A stretch of DNA of 31,648 bases from CAYUHJ01 sp964444365 (GTDB lineage Bacteria; Planctomycetota; Planctomycetia; Gemmatales; Gemmataceae): contig CAYUHJ010000052.1 in NCBI GenBank assembly GCA_964444365.1, positions 1-31,648 on the forward strand. The letters run 5' to 3'. Made by a program: the position numbers and the translations under genes. Positions 24,076 to 30,455 of the stretch are shown here, in pieces; position 1 is the first letter of the stretch; every line of letters starts with the position of its first letter. A model generated the notes under the pieces. It worked only from the letters and a program-made list of their open reading frames with translations. It made no database searches and was not told the origin of the DNA.

Positions 24076-24244
24076 CACGGCCTTCCGAAAAGGACACCGC
24101 TCCGAGGCGACTGGTAAGGCGAACGCGAGTTCGGGTATTCTCTAACTTTACCTCACAACGGACGTTTGGGAAAGACGCGGAGGGCGGACCGCGGGGCAAA
24201 AGTCACCCGCCCGCCGGAATGTTCGGACCCGAGAGACGCCCGCC

Positions 24245-24670
24245 ATGCCGGCCGAATTTTACGCCCTGTCCGTGAAACAGCCGTGGGCCGCACTGCTGGC
24301 CGCCGGGGTCAAAACCGTCGAAGTCCGCACGTGGTCAACGGAACGCCGCGGAAAAATCCTCATCCACGCCTCCAAGGTCCCCGACCCGCGGCCGGAAGCC
24401 TGGGCCTGGGTGACGACCCCCGAACTGACGACCGCCGCGGAGCTCGTCGGGGGGATTGTGGGCGTTGCCGAGCTGACGGCCTGCCTGCGGTACCCGACCA
24501 AACCGACGTTCGTGGCCGACCGCGGCCGGCACCTGAACGCCCCGGACTGGTGGGTCGAAACCGGGCTCTACGGCTTCGCCTTCCGGGACGCCCGGCCGCT
24601 GCCCTTCGTCCGCTGGCCGGGGAACACGTTTTTCTTTCCGGTGACGGCGGAGTTGGGTGAAACCGTTTGA
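24245..24670 (+). CDS. ASCH domain protein
   Basis: The 141-residue protein opens YALSVKQPWAALLAAGVKTV, followed by EVRTW, the GxKxxExR signature of ASCH (PUA-like) domains, with KILIHASKV next. ASCH proteins bind RNA or modified nucleosides; some hydrolyse acetylcytidine. The later aromatic part (WWVETGLYGFAF) fits the fold. The exact substrate is unknown. Its stop at 24668-24670 directly touches the stop of the convergent glycosyltransferase, leaving no intergenic base. It is divergent from the kinase-tubulin gene. Confidence 0.88.
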   Translation: MPAEFYALSVKQPWAALLAAGVKTVEVRTWSTERRGKILIHASKVPDPRPEAWAWVTTPELTTAAELVGGIVGVAELTACLRYPTKPTFVADRGRHLNAPDWWVETGLYGFAFRDARPLPFVRWPGNTFFFPVTAELGETV

Positions 24671-25954
24671 TTATTCGCCCGTGACCCATTTCTCGAAGAG
24701 AACCGCTTTCCCGGCCCACGACTCCGCGACGAGCCGCTGGCGGGCTGCCGCCTGGCTCGTCGGCACCCCGCCAGCGATTCGTTCCCGCACCGTGGATGCG
24801 AACTCGTCCGCCGTCGTGACCACGTCGCAGGCGTCCGCCCATTCGCGGGTCGCCGGCAAGTCGCGAACGACCGTCGGCTTCCCCGTCGCGAGGTATTCTT
24901 TCAGCTTCAACGGCTGAATGGCGCGGGTAACTGGCAAATCTGCGTAGGGCATGACGAGTACGTCCGCGGCCGCGGCCACGGCGGGAAGCTGTGCAAACGG
25001 CACAGGCGGACGTATCGCCACACGCGGAATCGCCAGCAAGTCGGGGTCGGGGTCTTCCTGTGGGCCGATGAGCACGACCGTTCCCGCGATCGTTTCCGCG
25101 ACCCGGCGAACGAACGCGGTGTCCATGCGGCGATCGATCACGCCCCAGAACACGACCAACGGTGGCGTGAGCCCGGCGACAACGGTTCGGTTCCCCCTCT
25201 CCGCTTCGGGGAGGGGGTTAGGGGGAGGGGTTGCTGCGGCCCGCCAGTGACCCAAATCCACGCCGTGGCTCAACAAATGAGCGGACTTCCCCAACCCCGC
25301 CACGTGTGACACCAGTGTGTCACTCACCGCGATGACGGCATCCATGTTTGGGACGAGTTCGCGTTCCATCCGCAGCATCGTGGGGCCGTCGTACCCCGGC
25401 CACGCGGAAAAGTCGTCGACGCAGTAGTACACCCACCGCTTCGCCGGGATTCGTCCCACGAGGTCCGCGACGAGCGGCAACGTCGTCACGACGACCGGCG
25501 GTTCCGGCAGCGATTCGATCAGCGGAAGCAGACTGCGACCGAGGAGCGTGCGGTTCAGCCAGCGGGTCGGACTCGAGCCGAAGGACGGCCACATTTTCGG
25601 GGCGACGACCCGCGGCGACGGTTCGGCGTTCGTTGCCGAAATGGGCTTCGGCGAGCACCAGTCGCGGAGTTTGCCGGCCACCCGCGCCGCCGTGGCTCGG
25701 TCGAGGCGCGGCGGGCGGGTGCCGATGGTGTTCACCCAGGTGACGGGCACCCGCGGGAGCAGGTGCCGGACGAGGTGCTGACAACTCGACGGGTGCCGAC
25801 CCCAGTCGTCGGCGAAGACGAGCCAGGGTGGGGACAACCCCTCCCCCCGGCCCCCTCCTCGAAGCGGAGAGGGGGAGGAAGAATCCTGGGTTTGCCCCCT
25901 CTCCGCTTCGGGGAGGGGGTTGGGGGAGGGGTGGCTTTCCTCTTCCCTGCTCAC
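24671..25954 (-). CDS. Glycosyltransferase (GT-B type) with two palindromic-element insertions
   Basis: The core reads WLVFADDWGRHPSSCQHL, WVYYCVDDFSAWPGYDGPTM, VIAVSDTLVSHVAGLGKSAH, LLSHGVDLGHW, VVFWGVIDRRMD and QPLKLKEYLATGKPTVVRDL, the plan of a GT-B (GT1/GT4-like) enzyme that adds a sugar to a polysaccharide precursor. Translation starts at GTG 25954, overlapping the stop of the GT2 gene, so the pair is coupled. Two GC-rich palindromic elements lie in frame. One encodes about residues 8-40 (NPLPEAERG and SPLRGGGRGEG), just before the first core strand. The other encodes NPLPEAERGN in the linker between the two lobes. Both sit at places where a loop could tolerate added residues, and the frame is intact. 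Confidence 0.88.
   Translation of the reverse strand: MSREEESHPSPNPLPEAERGQTQDSSSPSPLRGGGRGEGLSPPWLVFADDWGRHPSSCQHLVRHLLPRVPVTWVNTIGTRPPRLDRATAARVAGKLRDWCSPKPISATNAEPSPRVVAPKMWPSFGSSPTRWLNRTLLGRSLLPLIESLPEPPVVVTTLPLVADLVGRIPAKRWVYYCVDDFSAWPGYDGPTMLRMERELVPNMDAVIAVSDTLVSHVAGLGKSAHLLSHGVDLGHWRAAATPPPNPLPEAERGNRTVVAGLTPPLVVFWGVIDRRMDTAFVRRVAETIAGTVVLIGPQEDPDPDLLAIPRVAIRPPVPFAQLPAVAAAADVLVMPYADLPVTRAIQPLKLKEYLATGKPTVVRDLPATREWADACDVVTTADEFASTVRERIAGGVPTSQAAARQRLVAESWAGKAVLFEKWVTGE
25193..25230. repeat. CCCTCCCCC-type element, subtype B single arm, inside glycosyltransferase
   Basis: A 38-base arm starting CCCCCTCTCCGCTTCGGGGA repeats, with one base change and one extra base, the right arm of the larger element at 25838-25931. 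Read on the minus strand in the coding frame it gives PPPNPLPEAERG. It lies between the two lobes of the enzyme. Confidence 0.88.
25838..25931. repeat. CCCTCCCCC-type element, subtype B, both arms, inside glycosyltransferase
   Basis: Inverted repeat with arms 25838-25875 and 25895-25931 around a 19-base centre; the arms differ at only a few positions. The key sequence is CGAAGCGGAGAGGGGG and its complement. In the coding frame on the minus strand the two arms encode NPLPEAERG and SPLRGGGRGEG. It lies a few codons after the glycosyltransferase start. Confidence 0.9.
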
Positions 25955-26850
25955 GCCGCGCTCTCGTTCGCGGCCGCCGTCGCGTTCGCACCCACCGCAA
26001 CGGCCGGCTTCTCCAGCGCGGCGTTCACCGTGCGGATGTACCGCCGGCCGGCCGGGGTCCACGACTTGATGAGGTTGTAATACCCGATGTACCACAGCGC
26101 CATCACACCGTCCCAGGTGCTGATGTGCTTGCCTTCCTCATACGAGCGGCCGTAGTATGAGATCGGCACCTCATAAGTCCGGGCCTTGGTCTTGCACACC
26201 ATCGCGGTGATTTCGACCTCCATGCCGAACCCCTTGCTGGTCAGGTTCAGCGGCTTGATCACTTCCGCGCGGAAGGCCTTGTAGCACGTCTCGATGTCCG
26301 TCATGTTGCGGTTCGTCAACATGTTGCACAGGAACGTGAGGCCGGTGTTCGCGAGGTAGTGATAGAAGTACAGGACCCGGGTCGCCTTGCGGACCAGGAA
26401 CCGACTTCCGTATGCGACATCGGCCACGCCCATCAAGATTGGCGCGATGACTTCCGGGATTTCCGCGGGGTCGTACTCCAGGTCCGCGTCTTGAATGATG
26501 ATGATCTCGCCGGTGGCCAGCGCAAGGGCCTGCTTGATGGCGGCCGTCTTGCCGCCGTTCTTCGGCGACTGGTAGAAGCGAATTTTCGGCTCCGCCTCCG
26601 CGCGGCCGCGGACGACTTCTGCCGTGCGGTCCTTGGAGCCGTCGTCGACGACGACGATTTCCTTCACGACCGGGCCGAGGGCGAGCACCCGCGTCAGGAT
26701 CTCGTCGACCGTCTTTTCCTCGTTGTACACGGGGATCAGGACGGAGAGCCGGCCGGCGTGGTCGGTCATCTCGGGCATCTCCTGGGCCGCGGAACCGGTC
26801 TTGCCGCCGGAACGGGCGACCCGGAACGGGCGGGTGAAAGTCATCGTCAT
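25951..26850 (-). CDS. Family 2 glycosyltransferase (dolichyl-phosphate-mannose-synthase-like)
   Basis: The 299 residues follow the GT-A plan: LSVLIPVYNEEKTVDEIL, VVVDDGSKDRT, NGGKTAAIKQALALATGEII, the metal-binding QDADLEYDP, and YKAFRAEVIKPLNL. These enzymes move a sugar from a nucleotide donor to a lipid phosphate carrier or glycan at the inner membrane. No transmembrane segment is present in the C-terminal part. ATG 26850 has AAGGAG at good spacing. Its start overlaps the acyltransferase stop (ATGA), and its stop overlaps the next glycosyltransferase start (GTGA), so the three are coupled. Confidence 0.93.
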   Translation of the reverse strand: MTMTFTRPFRVARSGGKTGSAAQEMPEMTDHAGRLSVLIPVYNEEKTVDEILTRVLALGPVVKEIVVVDDGSKDRTAEVVRGRAEAEPKIRFYQSPKNGGKTAAIKQALALATGEIIIIQDADLEYDPAEIPEVIAPILMGVADVAYGSRFLVRKATRVLYFYHYLANTGLTFLCNMLTNRNMTDIETCYKAFRAEVIKPLNLTSKGFGMEVEITAMVCKTKARTYEVPISYYGRSYEEGKHISTWDGVMALWYIGYYNLIKSWTPAGRRYIRTVNAALEKPAVAVGANATAAANESAA

Positions 26851-27533
26851 GCGGACGCTCCTTCGTCGAGTGTAGGACCCATTCCGTGGTCAAACCGCGG
26901 GCGAATCACCCTGGCCGGCACCCCGGCCGCGATCACAAAATCCGGGAGAGGCTTCGTCACCACTGCCCCGGCCGCGACGATCGTGCCCTTGCCCACGTCC
27001 GCGAGGACGACCGCCGCGGAGCCGATCCACGCCCCTTCGCCGATCGTCACCCGGCACCGTTCGCCCCCCTGGTCCTTGATCGGGACCGTGGGGTCGGTGA
27101 AGTGGTGCGTCTTCCCGCCGCTGGGGATGTGAACCCCGGCCGCGACGAGAACGTTCTTTTCGAGCCGCACCAACCCGAGGTGGCACCGCGGGCCGACGTA
27201 GACATTCTCGCCGATTTCGGCCCCGCACTGCGAGAGCAACGTGCCGAAGGAGACTTCCGCGGTCGGGTGGCACTTCGCCAGCACGCGGGCCAGGAACGCG
27301 CGACGCAGGGAAACGCCGGTCAAACCCGGCAGAATCGCGAGCGTTTGCGACGCGGATTCGAGGGCACGATCTCGGCCGATCAGCAGCGCGGTCAGATGGA
27401 AGCCGAGCAACAACGGGGAAACCGCGACGGTGGCGAAGGCGCGGATCAACGACTTGATCAGCGACTTCGCGGAGGAAGTCGAGCCGACTGGGGCGATCAA
27501 TTTCGTGGGCCGTTCAAGGGTCGCGGTCGCCAT
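26847..27533 (-). CDS. Hexapeptide-repeat acyltransferase (left-handed beta-helix)
   Basis: The 228-residue protein has an N-terminal helical region with hydrophobic stretches (ATVAVSPLLLGFHLTALLIG) and a C-terminal left-handed beta-helix with hexapeptide rungs: AEIGENVYVGPRCHLGLV, KNVLVAAGVHI, VTIGEGAWIGSAAVVLADV and GTIVAAGAVVTKPLPDFVIA. The His in GKTHHFTD could be catalytic. It is probably an O-acetyltransferase of the WcaF/VatD-like type that decorates the surface glycan made by this operon. The stop overlaps the GT2 start. The gap upstream is entirely filled by the 27554-27673 palindrome. Confidence 0.9.
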   Translation of the reverse strand: MATATLERPTKLIAPVGSTSSAKSLIKSLIRAFATVAVSPLLLGFHLTALLIGRDRALESASQTLAILPGLTGVSLRRAFLARVLAKCHPTAEVSFGTLLSQCGAEIGENVYVGPRCHLGLVRLEKNVLVAAGVHIPSGGKTHHFTDPTVPIKDQGGERCRVTIGEGAWIGSAAVVLADVGKGTIVAAGAVVTKPLPDFVIAAGVPARVIRPRFDHGMGPTLDEGASA

Positions 27534-27553
27534 CCTGGCCTCGTCATTGTCTT

Positions 27554-27673
27554 GTAGGGTGGGTCAAGCCGCTTCGGCGAAGACCCACCAGAATGGCAAT
27601 CGCAGCGCTACTGTCGGAGATTCTCGCGGGTTCCGGTGGGTCTTCGCCGCAAAGCCGGCTCGACCCACCCTAC
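27554..27673. repeat. GTAGGGTGGGTC-type inverted repeat
   Basis: Arms 27554-27589 and 27635-27673 start and end GTAGGGTGGGTC and GACCCACCCTAC and are near-perfect reverse complements, with a small length difference inside. The spacer is 45 bases. Similar GTAGGGTGGG-type palindromes are widespread in bacterial genomes. It occupies almost the whole 145-base gap between two operon genes and ends five bases before the stop of the upstream one. Confidence 0.88.
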
Positions 27674-27678
27674 GCGAA

Positions 27679-28926
27679 TCAACTTCCCGTCAATTCGCGG
27701 TACAGCCGGTGGTACGCCTCGACCGTCTGTTCCAGCCGATACTTTTCCTGCACCCGCTTTCGGCCCGACTCCCCGAGGGACTTCGCATACGCCGGGTCCG
27801 CGAGCAACCTCCGCAACGCGGCCGCGCATCTGCCCGCATCGCCGCGGGGGAACAGCAGCCCGTCCACGCCGTCGCGGACGATCTCGGGGTTCCCGCCAAC
27901 CGCGGTGACGACGACCGGCAAGCCGGTGGCCATCGCTTCCAGCAGCGTGAGCGACGCCGCCTCGGAGACGGAAGTTAGACCAAAAACGTCGGCGGCACGC
28001 AAGACGTCCGCGACATCGGAGCGGATGCCCATGAAGTTGACGCGGTCGGCGATGCCCAGTTCCGCGACGAGTCGTTCCAGGTCCGGCCGCAACGGCCCGT
28101 CGCCGACGAGGAGCAGGTCCACGTCCGGGAATTGAGCCGCGACCCCGGCAAACCCGCGAATCAGCGTGGGTTGATCCTTCACCGGGTGATGCCGGGCGAC
28201 GTGGACGACGTGCCGCCGGGCGGGGTCGAGCCCGAGGCGACGCATCAACGCGGGTCGATCCGTCGCGGGGCCGTAACGGTCGACTTCGATGCCGTTCTCG
28301 ATGACCTCGATCCGGTTCCCGGCTAAGCCGTCGTTGCGGGAGAGAGCCCTGGCGCTGAACGCGCAGCAAGCGTTCACGCGGTCGGCGAAGCGGTCGAGGA
28401 CGAGGCGGTTGACGGCGCGGCGCGGCGGCGAGACCACGTCCGGGAAGTGCCGGCCGTGCTCGGTGAGGATCAGCGAAGGGACGCGGCTATCCGGTCCCTT
28501 CCCCCCTTGTGGGGGAGGGTTAGGGCGGGGGGTAGAGGCTTCGCCCGGATGAAGGTTTTCACCCCCACCCCAACCCTCCCCCCTCAAGGGGGAGGGGGCC
28601 AAGAAGGAAGGCAGCAAGTTTGCCCCGAACATCATCGCTTTCGCCAGCGCCGCGTAGAAGAACGGGCTGTACTGGTGCGCGTGCAGCACCTCGATCCGGC
28701 GCTCCGTTGCTGCGGCCGCGAGTTTCCGGCTGACGCCGAAATCCCAGCCGGGCCGCCGGCCGAGCGCGATGACGTCGACGCCGCGGCTCAGCAGGTCTTC
28801 GCCGATCTTGCCCACGGAATCGAGGCAAAACACGGTCGGCACGATCGCCGGGCCGAGGCGGGTGATCGTCTCCCGGACGAGCACCTCCGCCCCCGCGACC
28901 TGCATGACGTGGACGACGAAACCCAC
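27679..28926 (-). CDS. Glycosyltransferase family 4-like, with palindromic-element insertion
   Basis: The 415 residues show the GT4 plan: VVHVMQVAGAEVLVRETI, VLHAHQYSPFFYAALAKAM, LILTEHGRHFPD, VIENGIEVDRYG, VVHVARHHPVKDQPTLIRGF, LLLVGDGPLRPDLERLV and the donor-site EAASLTLLEAMATGLPVVVT. It would add a sugar from a nucleotide donor to a growing glycan. A palindromic element is inserted in frame between the acceptor-domain helix ALAKAMMFG and LILTEHGRHF, adding about 40 residues (PSPLRGEGWGGGE then NPPPQGGKG). GTG 28926 is given as start, but a CTG at 28944 in frame would give an N terminus LNRPIRVGFVVHV and sits right after GGAGGGAG, so it may be the true start. Confidence 0.9.
   Translation of the reverse strand: MGFVVHVMQVAGAEVLVRETITRLGPAIVPTVFCLDSVGKIGEDLLSRGVDVIALGRRPGWDFGVSRKLAAAATERRIEVLHAHQYSPFFYAALAKAMMFGANLLPSFLAPSPLRGEGWGGGENLHPGEASTPRPNPPPQGGKGPDSRVPSLILTEHGRHFPDVVSPPRRAVNRLVLDRFADRVNACCAFSARALSRNDGLAGNRIEVIENGIEVDRYGPATDRPALMRRLGLDPARRHVVHVARHHPVKDQPTLIRGFAGVAAQFPDVDLLLVGDGPLRPDLERLVAELGIADRVNFMGIRSDVADVLRAADVFGLTSVSEAASLTLLEAMATGLPVVVTAVGGNPEIVRDGVDGLLFPRGDAGRCAAALRRLLADPAYAKSLGESGRKRVQEKYRLEQTVEAYHRLYRELTGS
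28493..28600. repeat. CCCTCCCCC-type element, subtype A, inside glycosyltransferase
   Basis: Inverted repeat with arms 28493-28533 and 28561-28600 around a 27-base centre. In the minus-strand coding frame the arms encode PSPLRGEGWGGG and PRPNPPPQGGKG. Its arms are close to those of the copies at 9805 and 31471. Confidence 0.9.
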
Positions 28927-28966
28927 ACGAATCGGACGGTTCAGAACTCCCTCCGTTTCCGTTCCA

Positions 28967-29095
28967 CGAGAGCCGCGACCGCAAGGGAGCGGCCACTTCC
29001 AGGGTCAAGTCGCTTCATTGCTGGGCAAAATCTCAACCCATCCATGCTCCATCTTCACCGCGGAAGCGGCCGCTCCCTTGCGGTCGCGGCTCTCG
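28967..29095. repeat. Inverted repeat overlapping the 3' end of the O-antigen-ligase-like gene
   Basis: Arms 28967-29000 and 29062-29095 match at all but one of 34 positions (core GCCGCTCCCTTGCGGTCGCG), with a 61-base spacer. The right arm overlaps the last codons of the ligase-like gene and supplies its C-terminal residues PRAATARERPLPR; the stop lies just inside the spacer. The left arm lies upstream of the next glycosyltransferase. Confidence 0.88.
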
Positions 29096-30455
29096 GTTGG
29101 ATGGTGGCGAGTGGCCCCCACCGCAGGTGCCGCGGCGCGGCCACGGTGCCGGTCACGACATTCGCCGGGCCGGGGTCGACCGCCGCGATGCCCCACGTCT
29201 GGGCCGCGATCAGCAGCATGACGTACGGGAACTCGAAGGTGTCCAGCGACAGAAACGCCGCCCCGATCGCGTACACCGCCAGCGAGCAATCGGTCGCCCC
29301 GCACATCGCGCGGATACGCACGGCCTCGTCGTCGGTTCGGCCGCGCAGTTTGCTCCGCGTGCGGAAGGTGGACACCCACCCGCTACTTAACAACGCCACG
29401 AACAGCCCGGCCCCGACCCAACCGGAGTCGGCGGCCAGTTGCAAGTACATACTATGGATGGACCGGCCCTCCATATCCGCGCCGTAACTCTTGGTATACA
29501 AGTTGGAGTTCCGCACCCCGAAGCCGAAGACGGGGGACTCGGTCGCCATCTTCATCGCGATCACCCACGTCGTCTTGCGGGAGTTCGCGCTCTCGTCCAT
29601 GTCGTGCTGCGAGATGGAAAAGAACCGCTCCTGCACCTGCGGCCCGGCGGTCGCGACGACCCCGGCGGCGGCGACGCACAGGAAGACGGCGATCTGCTTT
29701 TTCCGCTGGCTGAAGACGAACAGCAGCGGCGCGGTCAGGATCAGCGACAGCATCGCCCCGCGGGAGAAGGACAGCAGCACGGCGTGGCCCAGCAGCGCGA
29801 TGCCGAGGATGTAGACCCACCGGAACGGCGACTTCGTCGACTCCCACAGGAAGTAACACACCGGCACGCCCATGGCGAACATGAGCGCGGCCCCGTTGTT
29901 GTCCAGCCCGCCGAACCCCTGGCTGCTGAGGAACATGTACCCGCTGACGAAGTAGTGGAAGTTCATTTCGTACGCCACAAATACGTCCGCGAGGGCGACC
30001 ACGACGAGCAGCGTTCGCAGCTGCGACGTCCGCAGCACCGCGAACGTGGCGACGGTGAACATCACGAACAGCTTGGCGCACTCCGTGTAGTACGGCACCG
30101 AGTGCGCCTGGTTCCGCGCGAACAGGAAGCTCAGCGTGATGTGAACCGCGAACATCCAGAGGAGGACGTGCGTCGGCCCGAGCCTCGGCTTCGGCAGCCC
30201 CGGCGCGGGTCCGGAACCGGGAAACCGCAAGACGCCGGTCGCGGTCAGCAGCGTCGAGAGCATCGCCGCCATCGCGACGTAGAACGACCACGCGAAGTCG
30301 TGTGCCCCGAACGGCTGGAGGCTCCATTCCCACAGGAATTGCGGGCGCAACACGGCGTACAGGTAGTACACCAGCACCCCGACGAACGGCCCGGACACCA
30401 GCGAGCCGCCGATGCCGAACGCGGTGACGAGTGCGAGCAGGGCGAGTTGCTTCAT
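29055..30455 (-). CDS. O-antigen ligase / polymerase-like membrane protein
   Basis: The 466-residue protein has about ten hydrophobic segments, starting MKQLALLALVTAFGIGGSLV and including FVGVLVYYLYAVLRPQFLWE. A long periplasmic loop (about 290-360) contains FGFGVRNSNLYTKSYG and SIHSMYLQLAADSGWVG, matching the GxGxxN...HNxYLxxxxExGxxG layout of Wzy_C-type ligases, although HN is HS here. The opening also resembles the exosortase-associated O-glycosylation ligases. It would polymerise or attach glycan at the outer face of the inner membrane. The ATG overlaps the upstream glycosyltransferase stop (ATGA). The C-terminal tail is derived from a repeat arm. Confidence 0.88.
   Translation of the reverse strand: MKQLALLALVTAFGIGGSLVSGPFVGVLVYYLYAVLRPQFLWEWSLQPFGAHDFAWSFYVAMAAMLSTLLTATGVLRFPGSGPAPGLPKPRLGPTHVLLWMFAVHITLSFLFARNQAHSVPYYTECAKLFVMFTVATFAVLRTSQLRTLLVVVALADVFVAYEMNFHYFVSGYMFLSSQGFGGLDNNGAALMFAMGVPVCYFLWESTKSPFRWVYILGIALLGHAVLLSFSRGAMLSLILTAPLLFVFSQRKKQIAVFLCVAAAGVVATAGPQVQERFFSISQHDMDESANSRKTTWVIAMKMATESPVFGFGVRNSNLYTKSYGADMEGRSIHSMYLQLAADSGWVGAGLFVALLSSGWVSTFRTRSKLRGRTDDEAVRIRAMCGATDCSLAVYAIGAAFLSLDTFEFPYVMLLIAAQTWGIAAVDPGPANVVTGTVAAPRHLRWGPLATIQPRAATARERPLPR

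Noticed and set aside
20461..24117. An open plus-strand frame of over 1200 codons opposite the kinase-tubulin gene
   Set aside because: The translation is low-complexity, rich in Arg, Gly and Val, with no domain. It is an antisense shadow caused by high GC at codon position three of the real gene.
24079..24244. Divergent promoters between the kinase-tubulin and ASCH genes
   Set aside because: The gap has an AT-richer stretch around 24130-24155, but no pair of -35 and -10 boxes with acceptable spacing could be defined on either strand.
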